Shown here: piece after piece, positions 17,137-25,348 of the stretch
Position numbering within the stretch: position 1 is the first letter of the stretch
Layout: the number at the start of each line of letters is the position of its first letter
Source: Flammeovirga yaeyamensis
GTDB taxonomy: Bacteria; Bacteroidota; Bacteroidia; Cytophagales; Flammeovirgaceae
DNA: 64,000 nt
Direction of reading: 5' to 3'
Assembly (NCBI RefSeq): GCF_018736045.1
Contig: NZ_CP076132.1
Location: 2,093,501 to 2,157,500 of the forward strand
Notes under the pieces: generated by a model
What the model saw: the letters and a program-made list of their open reading frames with translations, nothing else
Database searches by the model: none
What the model was told of the DNA's origin: nothing
Made by a program: the position numbers and the translations under genes

Positions 17137-17826
17137 TTAAGCTTCAAACTTATAACCCACTCCTTTTACAGTTTTAATATAGCCTTCACCGATTTTCTCT
17201 CTTACACGTCTAATGTGTACATCTACAGTTCTAGCTAAAACATAAACATCGGCACCCCAAATGTTTCTCAAGAGATCATCTCTATTGAATACTTTATTTG
17301 GAGATTCTGCTAGGAAATACAATAACTCAAATTCCTTTTTAGGAAGTGTTTTTGCCTCTCCATCGATATATAAGGTATAACTTGATTTATCAATAGAGAA
17401 TTTCCCAATATTAATAATATCCTTTTTCGATTTTTTACTCTTATGCTTTCTTTTAAAGATAGACTCAATACGTTTCATTAAAGCTCTTGGCTTTACTGGT
17501 TTAACGATATAGTCATCAGCACCCACATCAAAAGCAGCAACTTCGGAATATTCCTCAGCTCTTGCAGTTAAGAAGATAATATGGGCATCAGAAAGATCTG
17601 GATTTTCCTTTATTTGACGACAAGCTTCAACACCATCCATCACAGGCATCATGATATCTAAAATGATTAACTCTGGATGAAACATTTTAGCAGTCTCAAC
17701 AGCCTGTTTTCCGTCGTTTGCAGTTTTTACATTATAGCCTTCTTTTTGAAGATTATAACTTAATATTTCTACAATATCTGGCTCGTCGTCTACAACGAGT
17801 ATTTTACGTTCTACTTCTGTAGGCAT
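17137..17826 (-). CDS. PhoB/OmpR-type response regulator
   Basis: Transcription factor controlled by phosphorylation. The receiver domain holds acidic residues D13 and D14, the phosphorylated D57 (LIILDIMMPVMDG), T87 and K109 (DYIVKPVKP). The C-terminal winged helix ends with the usual RTVDVHIRRVREKIGEGYIKTVKGVGYKF. The domains are joined by a lysine-rich linker (KRKHKSKKSKKD). At 229 residues the length is normal. It precedes its likely kinase, as in phoB-phoR, but no phosphate genes are nearby, so the stimulus is unknown. Confidence 0.92.
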   Translation of the reverse strand: MPTEVERKILVVDDEPDIVEILSYNLQKEGYNVKTANDGKQAVETAKMFHPELIILDIMMPVMDGVEACRQIKENPDLSDAHIIFLTARAEEYSEVAAFDVGADDYIVKPVKPRALMKRIESIFKRKHKSKKSKKDIINIGKFSIDKSSYTLYIDGEAKTLPKKEFELLYFLAESPNKVFNRDDLLRNIWGADVYVLARTVDVHIRRVREKIGEGYIKTVKGVGYKFEA

Positions 17827-17970
17827 CCTTAATGATATCTTTTAATTTTTCTAAGTTTATCCTCTAATTTATTGATATGATATTACTCTTCAAAGAAATT
17901 TTAGTAACTGTAATTTAATACTATTAAAATGTTCATGTTTAGTTAACATAAAACTTCCAATGTTACCAAT

Positions 17971-20271
17971 TTACATTGTTTTCTTGTGATTATATAAAGA
18001 TTGCAATATCGTGCTATCAATAATTACTTCATGCTTTTTATGTAAATCAGACAACCATTGTTTTTCAATTTCTTGTTGGTAGTCTGCAATTACAGCACCT
18101 TTTGATACATCAAATGGTTTTGGTCCTTTTGGTAAAAATGTTTTTACATCGGCAATAATATAACGATTACCTTCTTGGAAAATATATCTACCCACTTTAA
18201 AGTTTATTTGATCTGCATGAGGTAAATCTTCTTTTGTGTAAACACCTGTTTCAAAATTCACAGATAGGTTACTCATTCTATTCTTTACAGGAATATAGTT
18301 AGAAGTTAAGGTACTGTAAAATTGTACATTTACAGCTTCAGAACCTTCACTTTCCACAAATTTAATTTTAGATAGGTCAATTTTTTCTTTTTCAAGAAAA
18401 GCAGAGATCTTTTTAATGCGGTTCTTCTTCAATACTGTACCACTGTTTTTTGGCATTTGAATATCAAACTCCACAAATAAATTAGCGTCCTTATTTAAAA
18501 CATTAGTGATGTTGTTTAAGTCACCAACAGTTGTTTTGTATAAGTATGAGCTACCTTTTTTGAAATATAGAGAAGAAATATCGCTTGGGAATACTTTGTA
18601 GTATCCGGAATCAAGCATTACGATAGTCTCATTTTCTAATTCCTTATTGCCTGTGTTATAAAAATCAACTTCCACACGATCCTCATATTGATAATGATCG
18701 ATATTCTTAGTGTAGAATTCTTTTAATAATTCAGGATCTGAAGTCGCTTTATTCCAAACACTATCTTCCATTACTCTAAACAATAACAATCCGTCTTTGT
18801 ACTCTTGAGATAAGTGAGCAAACTCTGGATATTTTGTCGGTAACTTTTCTCTTTCAACTTCAATTAATGTCTGATTCACGAAACGCTCATAGTATTGCTC
18901 TAATACTTCCTCCAAACTATCAATTGATGTTCTTTTTTGTTCATCGCTTACATACACGAAGAAGTCATTGTTCATCACTTTTTTACCATGTATAGTAAAG
19001 AGTGTCTTTTTCTTGATTTTAGTAGGAGTACTTTCTTTCAACGACCATTTCCCTTCTAAAAGAGTAGAGTCAAATTGAGAAAATGCAATCGTCTTATTCT
19101 CATCATTAGGAATAAAGTGATTGTCATTTTTCAGCTTTTGAATAAACTGTTCTTTACTTGTAGAAGATCTACTATCTCTTTTCACTTTTTTGACAAGAGA
19201 TGGATACATCACATCGTAAGGCTTAACAGGTTCTTTTCTGTATAGTCGTATAATATGCCAACCAAAGTCTGTTTGAATAGGTTGAGCTATATCACCCACC
19301 TTGTCTACTGCTTCAATACCTTTTAAGAAAGCAGGAGGGAAGCGAACTTCTGAAACAGGTGGTAGAATTCCTTTTTTTGTTGATGTACGTTTATCTTCAG
19401 AAAAAGTACTACATAACTGATCCCAATCACCTCCATTCTGTAGGCTATCATAGATAGCAAAAATCTTTGTTTCGTGTGCTTTTTGATCCTCAGGAGAGTT
19501 TCTTATACTCGACTTAATCATGATGTGCTGAGCCTGTAAAGTACCATAACGAGTTCTTTTGTCTTGAATATAAAGTAAATGGTAACCGAATTGAGTTCTA
19601 ATCGGGCCAGCGACATCTCCAATTTTTGTATTATATGCTGCTTCCTCAAAAGGATATACCATTTGAAGTGAAGTGAAATATCCTAAATCACCTTTATTCT
19701 GCTTTGCAGATGGATCTTCAGAAAATTCAAAAGCTAACTGAGGAAATTGCTCTCCATTTTTATATTTATTAAGTACCTCTAATGCTTTGTTGTAAGCTTT
19801 TAGAGTATCTTCTGGAATAGCATCTGGTTTACAGTTAATTAAAATATGAGATGCTCTAACTTCTTCTTTTTGACGTTCATATGCTTGCTTTACAAGACTG
19901 TCGTTAAATACAGACTCGGTTAAATAAGGCTCTTCAAGTTGTTCGACATACATTTTGTATTCGTTCTTGAAAGCATCTAATGTATCATAACCTAAAGCTT
20001 CAGCTTCTGCTACTTTTAATTTGAAATTGATAAAAAGATCTAGGTATTCATCTATACTTTCTTGAGTATAAAAACTTGAATCTTTTTGATAATTCTTTTC
20101 ATACAAGTAAACGAAGTTCTCCTTAGTAACGTCTTTCTGATCTAAATGTAGAAGTGCAGGCGAAGTAGATGATATTGATGTACTACCTGATTTCATAGGC
20201 ATTGTACAACCTGAGATTACACAACCTATAATTAACAAATAAGTATATACCTTGCTGGTTTTATTGAGCAT
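17971..20271 (-). CDS. Lipoprotein-like parvulin chaperone with two PpiC domains (SurA/PrsA type)
   Basis: Probably a periplasmic peptidyl-prolyl isomerase and chaperone for outer-membrane proteins. A signal peptide with lipobox IIGCVISGC places a lipidated cysteine at C22. Two parvulin domains follow at about residues 135-235 (VRASHILINC ... GDLGYFTSLQMVYPFEEAAY ... FGYHLLYI) and 240-345 (LQAQHIMIKSS ... FGWHIIRLYR). The remaining 400 residues contain a second, degenerate SurA-like region. At 766 residues it is much longer than SurA of E. coli but normal for Bacteroidota. The neighbouring bamD gene (20448-21464) fits a role in barrel assembly. A terminator separates the two genes, so each has its own transcript. 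Confidence 0.85.
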   Translation of the reverse strand: MLNKTSKVYTYLLIIGCVISGCTMPMKSGSTSISSTSPALLHLDQKDVTKENFVYLYEKNYQKDSSFYTQESIDEYLDLFINFKLKVAEAEALGYDTLDAFKNEYKMYVEQLEEPYLTESVFNDSLVKQAYERQKEEVRASHILINCKPDAIPEDTLKAYNKALEVLNKYKNGEQFPQLAFEFSEDPSAKQNKGDLGYFTSLQMVYPFEEAAYNTKIGDVAGPIRTQFGYHLLYIQDKRTRYGTLQAQHIMIKSSIRNSPEDQKAHETKIFAIYDSLQNGGDWDQLCSTFSEDKRTSTKKGILPPVSEVRFPPAFLKGIEAVDKVGDIAQPIQTDFGWHIIRLYRKEPVKPYDVMYPSLVKKVKRDSRSSTSKEQFIQKLKNDNHFIPNDENKTIAFSQFDSTLLEGKWSLKESTPTKIKKKTLFTIHGKKVMNNDFFVYVSDEQKRTSIDSLEEVLEQYYERFVNQTLIEVEREKLPTKYPEFAHLSQEYKDGLLLFRVMEDSVWNKATSDPELLKEFYTKNIDHYQYEDRVEVDFYNTGNKELENETIVMLDSGYYKVFPSDISSLYFKKGSSYLYKTTVGDLNNITNVLNKDANLFVEFDIQMPKNSGTVLKKNRIKKISAFLEKEKIDLSKIKFVESEGSEAVNVQFYSTLTSNYIPVKNRMSNLSVNFETGVYTKEDLPHADQINFKVGRYIFQEGNRYIIADVKTFLPKGPKPFDVSKGAVIADYQQEIEKQWLSDLHKKHEVIIDSTILQSLYNHKKTM

Positions 20272-20394
20272 GTTTGTTCAAAAAATTAAGATGCTATTAA
20301 GCAATAGCTAAAAAGTTAAATGAATGGACTAAGTGCCGTACCAATTTGATAAGTACTTAGAATGTAGTTTCAATATGTTTAATTCGAGTATTAA

Positions 20395-20436
20395 AATCAA
20401 AAAAAAGGTCGATAACTTAAACGTTACCGACCTTTC
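20395..20436 (-). terminator. Terminator of bamD
   Basis: On the minus strand a 13-bp stem with one G.U (arms 20423-20435 and 20404-20416; core GGTCGGTAAC with GTTATCGACC) followed by eight T. It lies 12 bases after the stop at 20448. Confidence 0.9.
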
Positions 20437-20447
20437 TTTGACAAATT

Positions 20448-21464
20448 TTATTCTTTTGCTTCCTCAGTTGGAGTTGCAACAGGTTCTTCCGATTCCCTTT
20501 CAGCTTCTTGGATTTGCTCCAAGTTTTTCGAACGCTTACGTTTTTGTTTTCGCGTTTCTTTAGGGCCATCATTAATTTCTTTCTCAGCTTGTTCTTTTGT
20601 AATCTTTCCAGCTTCTTGAGCAGCTTTAATTTTTGCTAACTCTTTTTCCCAAGCTGCTTTCTTATTAAGGTGTTTTTTTAAATCCTTATCAACATCTTTT
20701 TTAAGTTTGCCAGCATCTGCAAAAGCACTACTGTCTGAATAACGCTGACCGAATTTGCCATATGTTTCTATAGCAGATTCATAACGTTCTTCTTGTTTAT
20801 CGAATACTGACATTTTAGCCAATTCGTATTCTGCCTCCATTTTTTTATACATGGCCTCAGGTTTGAAATCTGAGTCAGGATAATCTTTCATGAAGTTTTC
20901 ATAAGCAATAGCGGCAGCTTTATAATATCTTAAGTGAGAGTATTGTTTAGAAATCTCAAAAGCTTTTAATTCCAATCTTGCTCTCAATTCATTAATCAAA
21001 TCGTCGCACTGTTGAGCGTACTGACTAGTAGGGTAGCGGTTAATGAAGTTCTGAAGTTCCTCAATGGCTTGTGAAGTACCCGATTGATCAAGGTTGTAAT
21101 CAGGTGTATCTTTATATAAAGAGTAACCATTCATAAATAAAGCTTCTTCTGCAAAAGGAGAACGGTTATAGGTTTCAAAAAAGCTTTTGAAGTGGTGGGC
21201 TGCAATTAAATACTGCTTTTGTTCAAATTGAGAATAAGCATAATAGAATTGGATTTTTTCATATTCAGCTGCACCAACAAAAGCACCCATGATATCCTCG
21301 AATAGAACAGAGGCTTTATAATAATCTTTATTATCGTAATAATTTAGAGCGGCATCGTATTTTTCGTTGATGTCTCTACTCTTAGATATTTTCGAAAACT
21401 TACTACAAGAAAAGGATAATGTACCTAAAATTGCACAAGCAATAATAATTCTCTTACTCAACAT
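20448..21464 (-). CDS. bamD: BamD-like outer-membrane assembly lipoprotein
   Basis: Member of the BAM complex that inserts barrel proteins into the outer membrane. A signal peptide ends in SFSC (C20), giving a lipoprotein. Tetratricopeptide-like helices follow (YDAALNYYDNKDYYKASVLFEDIM, then YYKAAAIAYENFMKDYPDSDFKPEAMYKKMEAEY), the typical YfiO arrangement. The last 80 residues are an unusually charged K/E-rich tail (KKAAWEKELAKIKAAQEAGK and beyond), absent from E. coli BamD but often seen in Bacteroidota. It lies upstream of the parvulin chaperone gene. A TAGATTTG box at 21470-21477 is only 5 bases from the ATG, hinting at a very short leader. Confidence 0.85.
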   Translation of the reverse strand: MLSKRIIIACAILGTLSFSCSKFSKISKSRDINEKYDAALNYYDNKDYYKASVLFEDIMGAFVGAAEYEKIQFYYAYSQFEQKQYLIAAHHFKSFFETYNRSPFAEEALFMNGYSLYKDTPDYNLDQSGTSQAIEELQNFINRYPTSQYAQQCDDLINELRARLELKAFEISKQYSHLRYYKAAAIAYENFMKDYPDSDFKPEAMYKKMEAEYELAKMSVFDKQEERYESAIETYGKFGQRYSDSSAFADAGKLKKDVDKDLKKHLNKKAAWEKELAKIKAAQEAGKITKEQAEKEINDGPKETRKQKRKRSKNLEQIQEAERESEEPVATPTEEAKE

Positions 21465-21469
21465 AACTG

Positions 21470-21477
21470 CAAATCTA
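21470..21477 (-). promoter_or_regulatory. Possible -7 box close to the bamD start
   Basis: The minus strand reads TAGATTTG, matching TAnnTTTG, then 5 bases, then the ATG. If used, the transcript would be leaderless or nearly so. No TTG stands at the normal distance, so support is weak. Confidence 0.25.
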
Positions 21478-21665
21478 GATTTAAGCCGACGTATAAAAAA
21501 AGGTTTTAAATTTCAACTCTGTTAAAAGATGGTAACTCTTTAGTAATTAGAGGATTAATTTTGTCGCTTAAATTAGCTTGTCCATTTTTTTAAAAATTAA
21601 AGATGCAAATATAATGGAATAACCTTTTTTGAAGAGGATAGCATAAAACACCATCAGGTTTGTTC

Positions 21666-21703
21666 CAAAATAAAAGACCCCCAAATTTAAGAAATGGAGG
21701 TCT
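21666..21703 (-). terminator. Terminator of the sigma/anti-sigma operon
   Basis: On the minus strand AGACCTCC pairs with GGGGGTCT (8 bp, one G.U; arms 21696-21703 and 21675-21682), then TTTATTTTGG. It lies 32 bases after the stop at 21735. Confidence 0.8.
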
Positions 21704-21734
21704 CTAAAAATAATTTTTTATTGAAATAACCCAA

Positions 21735-22745
21735 TTAATTGATTTTTATACTGCCATAACTGGATTTCAATACCAATTTCTTGTCAGAATTTTTATCCAA
21801 GTTATAACCTTTATACTCAGCTGAAGTATTTTTCTCTATTTGATAATAATTTTCTAAAGTGGATAAATTCGATTTGAACGAACCGTAGCGAACATTAGCT
21901 TCATAAGCAAAATCTACATTTTCAGTTAAATTCAATTTGATTGATCCATAAGAACTAGAAGCATTGATACCTGTGAAGTTTTTATCAACATGATCGACAT
22001 TAATATTGCCATAACCAATTTGATAATTGAACTGTCCTTTAAGGTTGTTGATATTTAAGTTCGAATACTTCGAAGAACCAGAGACATTAATGGCTGTTCC
22101 AACATTAATGTTGCCATAAGCATCATCCAAGATAATATCATTGGCTTGTCCAATATTTAATTTACCCAAATACTTCGTTTCGAATTCACCTTTTTCGATA
22201 TAATCAATTGTTCCATTACCATATTTGATGATAATCTCATTGCTCTCGTTTTTCAACTCCTTCATGGTTAGGTTGCCATAACCCACTTCAATGAATGCTT
22301 CACCTGAAATATCATCGGAAAAGATGCCTCCATATTTATTAATAAGGCTTAGGTTAATACTTTCGGGAGCCTTAACAGTATAGGTGATTTTAAATCCTTT
22401 TCTATCGTTAATGGATACTGAACTTGGCGTATTTGTTTTTAATGAAATATTATTTCCAGAAGAATTGTCTGATACTGAGATAGATTCTAACATACTTTGA
22501 GCTTTTGACTCGGAAGTACTCCACGCTTCGAATAATATTTCTATTTCTACATCTTTAATGTCTTTACCTGTTTCAATATTAATATCTCCATAACGATTGC
22601 TGATGTTCATTACAGAAGAGGTATTAATAGAGGTATACTTTTTAACTTCTTTTCTACTTACTGTATTGGGATGTTGTTTAGCTTGTAAAGCAGTGGCAAT
22701 ACATAAGAATAAAATACTAAATATTATATTGTTGAACTTTTTCAT
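21735..22745 (-). CDS. Secreted DUF4097-like beta-repeat protein
   Basis: Function unknown. A signal peptide (MKKFNNIIFSILFLCIATALQA) is followed by about 310 residues of short beta strands with repeating YG-N/S-I units (NRYGDINIET, GYGNLTMKEL, AYGNINVGTA, GYGNINVDHV, SYGSIKLNLT, SYGSIKIN), the pattern of DUF4097/DUF2807-type beta-solenoid proteins. Its start lies 29 bases inside the anti-sigma gene, so it is the third member of an ECF sigma operon. By context it may be an envelope protein made or sensed by that stress module; no enzymatic motif is visible. Confidence 0.75.
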   Translation of the reverse strand: MKKFNNIIFSILFLCIATALQAKQHPNTVSRKEVKKYTSINTSSVMNISNRYGDINIETGKDIKDVEIEILFEAWSTSESKAQSMLESISVSDNSSGNNISLKTNTPSSVSINDRKGFKITYTVKAPESINLSLINKYGGIFSDDISGEAFIEVGYGNLTMKELKNESNEIIIKYGNGTIDYIEKGEFETKYLGKLNIGQANDIILDDAYGNINVGTAINVSGSSKYSNLNINNLKGQFNYQIGYGNINVDHVDKNFTGINASSSYGSIKLNLTENVDFAYEANVRYGSFKSNLSTLENYYQIEKNTSAEYKGYNLDKNSDKKLVLKSSYGSIKIN

Positions 22746-23505
22746 CTTTGTGATCTTCTTTGGTTTGGTCTAATATTATTTCCATTTGCTTATTAAGTAG
22801 CTCTACCTGAAGTTCAAGAACTATAATCATTTGTTTCTTGATGATTTCTGGCTGTTTAGATGTTTTCAATTCTCTTTTTAAATCCTTGTAATTGTCTTTT
22901 AGAGTACCCAACTGTGAATCGAAATCGGATAATAATCTGACATCTTGATAGTTTAATTTTTTAATCTGTACTTGCTTGGTGTTTATTACTTGTTTAAAAT
23001 ATTGTTCAGCTTGATTCCATTCGGTATCAGCTTTTACAGTAGCATTATTTTCTTTTAATGGTAGCTGTTGTGTTTTGAAAATAAAGCCAATGCCAATGCC
23101 AATAACAATTGCAGCAGCAATACTACTCCACCATCTATAATTTTTAGAAAAGTGAACTTCTTTCACCTTTGGTGTTTCATCTTTACTTTCTAATTTCTGA
23201 TCGTCTTGATCAAGTTCGGTTGAAATCTTATCCCATAAACCAGTAGGAGCCTCAAATTTATCAATGGATCCAGTAGGCTGATCTAGGTTAATATCAAATG
23301 ATTCGTCTCCTTCGAGTTCATTTTTGATATTTTTCCAAACATTATCAGAAGGTTGGCCACTATCTAATTTAGATTTGTTACTGATGATGACCTTTTCAAC
23401 TTCATCAAATAAATAAGACTTAAAACGATCGTTGCATTTTGCCGATGGAGAATAGACATCCAAAGACGATTTATGCTCTAGGATATATTTTTCTAATTTT
23501 TCCAT
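22717..23505 (-). CDS. Probable anti-sigma factor, single-pass membrane protein
   Basis: Likely holds the adjacent ECF sigma factor inactive at the inner membrane. The cytoplasmic N-terminal 125 residues hold two W-K/D-x-I segments (NVWKNIKNELEG, GLWDKISTELDQ), as in FecR-unrelated Bacteroidota anti-sigma proteins. One transmembrane helix lies at about 128-146 (SIAAAIVIGIGIGFIF), and the periplasmic part is mostly helical and charged. No zinc-finger anti-sigma (H-x3-C-x2-C) motif is present. It starts 2 bases after the sigma stop and overlaps the next gene by 29 bases. The function is inferred from order and topology, not from a recognised domain. Confidence 0.75.
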   Translation of the reverse strand: MEKLEKYILEHKSSLDVYSPSAKCNDRFKSYLFDEVEKVIISNKSKLDSGQPSDNVWKNIKNELEGDESFDINLDQPTGSIDKFEAPTGLWDKISTELDQDDQKLESKDETPKVKEVHFSKNYRWWSSIAAAIVIGIGIGFIFKTQQLPLKENNATVKADTEWNQAEQYFKQVINTKQVQIKKLNYQDVRLLSDFDSQLGTLKDNYKDLKRELKTSKQPEIIKKQMIIVLELQVELLNKQMEIILDQTKEDHKDEKVQQYNI

Positions 23506-23507
23506 GG

Positions 23508-24032
23508 TTATATTGATGCGTTTAAAATATCTCTCAATTTTTTCTTTGCTCTACTATACTGAGACTTAGAAGCAGAAACACTTATATTAAGTATTTCAGA
23601 AATTTCGTTATGATCATAACCTTCCAGGAGGTAGAGGGAAAATACCACTCTATACCCATCAGGAAGTAACTGAATAGCTTCTCTGATTTTATCTATATTG
23701 AAGATAGCCTCATTATCCAATGGGTCTTCTTCTTTGATTTGGTCGATCGGATGAGACTCCGTATCTACAAAATCAATTCTTCTTTTATTCACATAATTGA
23801 TAGAATGGTTAACTACAATTCTTTTGAGCCATGCTCCGAAAGTAGAAGTACCACTAAATTGATGAATGTTTCTGAAAGCGTTCAAGAATGCTTCTTGTAA
23901 TACATCTTCAGCCTCTTCTAGATTATTTACAATTCTAACTGCTACGTTATACATTGCTTTAGAATACTGCTGATAAATTTCATACTGAGCTTTTCTATCA
24001 CCTTCTTTACATCTTTCAAGCGTTGCCGTCAT
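23508..24032 (-). CDS. ECF-type RNA polymerase sigma factor
   Basis: Directs RNA polymerase to stress promoters. Region 2 is YNVAVRIVNNLEEAEDVLQEAFLNAFRNIHQFSGTSTFGAWLKRIVVNHSINY (residues 29-81) and region 4 is LPDGYRVVFSLYLLEGYDHNEISEILNISVSASKSQYSRAKKKL. At 174 residues the length is standard. It leads a three-gene operon with the anti-sigma gene and the DUF4097-like gene. An ECF-like promoter at 24062-24087 suggests that it activates its own operon. Confidence 0.93.
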   Translation of the reverse strand: MTATLERCKEGDRKAQYEIYQQYSKAMYNVAVRIVNNLEEAEDVLQEAFLNAFRNIHQFSGTSTFGAWLKRIVVNHSINYVNKRRIDFVDTESHPIDQIKEEDPLDNEAIFNIDKIREAIQLLPDGYRVVFSLYLLEGYDHNEISEILNISVSASKSQYSRAKKKLRDILNASI

Positions 24033-24061
24033 TATTTCGATTATTTTCGATTCAACTTAAA

Positions 24062-24087
24062 GACTTCGGTTTGTTTGAAAGGTTGCA
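24062..24087 (-). promoter_or_regulatory. Candidate autoregulated ECF promoter
   Basis: On the minus strand TGCAACC, then GTC 17 bp after the AAC, which is the AAC/GTC spacing usual for ECF sigma factors. The sigma start codon lies 30 bases downstream. No TAnnTTTG box is seen in this 129-base gap. Confidence 0.4.
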
Positions 24088-24161
24088 GGATGAGAAATTT
24101 ATTTTTAGAAAATTTCTGAAAATAGTTATAGTTTACTTTTTAGAGTGATGAATAGTTGTAA

Positions 24162-24587
24162 TTAATCTTTATTACAATCTTTACAGACACCCAAAATTAA
24201 ATAGTTTGTTTCTTTTGCTTTATATCCGTTGGGAAGAGTAACCGATTGTATAGGAAGGTCATCCATACATTCCGTATCTCCACATTCTTGGCATTTAAAA
24301 TGAACATGATCGTGTGAGTGATCGTGCTCTGAGCAATGATTTGTATTACACATTGCAAATTTTACAATGTTGTTTTCATCGATAACACGATGTAAAATTC
24401 CTTTATTGATGAAAGTTTTGAGCGTACGGTATATCGTAGCACGATCACATATTCCCTCCAATTGGTTTTCGAGAATATTTTCTGATAGTGCAACTTTAGA
24501 ATTCATAAATATATCTAGAATACTTACTCTACTAGCAGTTCTTCTTAGTTCTGCATTATTTAAAATATCGATAGCTTCATTACTCAT
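24162..24587 (-). CDS. Fur-family metal-responsive repressor
   Basis: DNA-binding metalloregulator (Fur, Zur or PerR; not resolvable here). The winged helix spans residues 1-75 with the recognition helix region CDRATIYRTLKTFINKGILHRV. A histidine-rich sensor loop follows (NTNHCSEHDHSHDHVHFKC), then structural zinc pairs CQEC and, at the C-terminus, CKDC. The ATG at 24587 (MSNEAIDIL) is preferred to a longer frame starting at 24614, because that extension would translate the T-tract of the upstream gene's terminator. Clustered His residues suit zinc or iron sensing; no target operator is obvious nearby. Confidence 0.88.
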   Translation of the reverse strand: MSNEAIDILNNAELRRTASRVSILDIFMNSKVALSENILENQLEGICDRATIYRTLKTFINKGILHRVIDENNIVKFAMCNTNHCSEHDHSHDHVHFKCQECGDTECMDDLPIQSVTLPNGYKAKETNYLILGVCKDCNKD

Positions 24588-24591
24588 AACA

Positions 24592-24599
24592 CAAAAATA
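24592..24599 (-). promoter_or_regulatory. Possible -7 box abutting the fur-like start
   Basis: The minus strand reads TATTTTTG (TAnnTTTG), ending 4 bases before the ATG at 24587, inside the T-tract of the preceding terminator. It would give a leaderless mRNA; a T-rich tract can match by chance. Confidence 0.22.
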
Positions 24600-24631
24600 A
24601 AAGAAAGCGAGCAATTTTACTTACTCGCTTT
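24595..24631 (-). terminator. Terminator after the MCE/unknown gene pair
   Basis: On the minus strand AAAGCGAG, 12-nt loop, CTCGCTTT (arms 24624-24631 and 24604-24611) followed by CTTTTATTTTTG. It lies 58 bases after the stop at 24689. Confidence 0.75.
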
Positions 24632-24688
24632 AATAAACTTAACGTCAAAATTTGATAAATCACTAATCTGTAAAAGATTAGATCATTA

Positions 24689-25321
24689 TTATTCTTGATT
24701 CACACCAGAAGGGCGAATGACAAATGAGTTTAAGAATGATTCAAAAATCGGCACATTGTCAATTTCCAATTTTTGTCCAATCTCTTGTATTTTTTGCAAT
24801 TCTACCTCTGTAATAGACCTTTCGTTTAAAAGATCATCGTCCTCTTCCATGAATAAGAAAGAAAGAAACTTTACAAAAATGAATGGTGCATTTAAGATAT
24901 CTCTTTTTAAATCACCCGTTAAGGCATTTGGGTTTTTTAGCGTTTCAAGAATCACATTATTAGCTTTCAAAGAAGAATGCATAGTGATTTTGATCAATTC
25001 ATAAAAACGATCTTCCCAATCTTTAAAATTATACGAAAGGTATTTTAAAGCTGGAGCCAAAGGGTCGTTCTTTTGGAAGAAACTTCTTCTTGAAAGTTTT
25101 CTGGCTTTTCTTCTCAAAGTAATCTCTTCGTAGTGACTCACACTACCATTCGCTAATGCAATACCAATAGATGGAGAAATTAAAGTGATTGAAATGAAGT
25201 CATCGTCGCTTAGGTCCATAAAAGCAGGGTCCACTTTTAGAAAATCTCTTTTCAATGCCGTCATGGCGTTGTATAGATCATTGTCCCTTACTAGGGTGAT
25301 CAATTCGCTACCTGTGATCAT
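24689..25321 (-). CDS. Unknown cytoplasmic protein co-transcribed with the MCE gene
   Basis: I do not recognise this family. The 210 residues have no signal peptide; they are mostly helical with an acidic patch (FLFMEEDDDLLNE) and a basic patch (LRRKARKLSRRSFF). One hydrophobic stretch (FISITLISPSIGIALAN) is too polar for a sure membrane span. The ATG at 25321 lies 27 bases after the stop of the MCE gene, and a terminator follows, so the two form an operon. A link to lipid transport is possible but rests only on position. Confidence 0.6.
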   Translation of the reverse strand: MITGSELITLVRDNDLYNAMTALKRDFLKVDPAFMDLSDDDFISITLISPSIGIALANGSVSHYEEITLRRKARKLSRRSFFQKNDPLAPALKYLSYNFKDWEDRFYELIKITMHSSLKANNVILETLKNPNALTGDLKRDILNAPFIFVKFLSFLFMEEDDDLLNERSITEVELQKIQEIGQKLEIDNVPIFESFLNSFVIRPSGVNQE

Positions 25322-25348
25322 ATTAGGTGTTTATTATATAATATCAAA

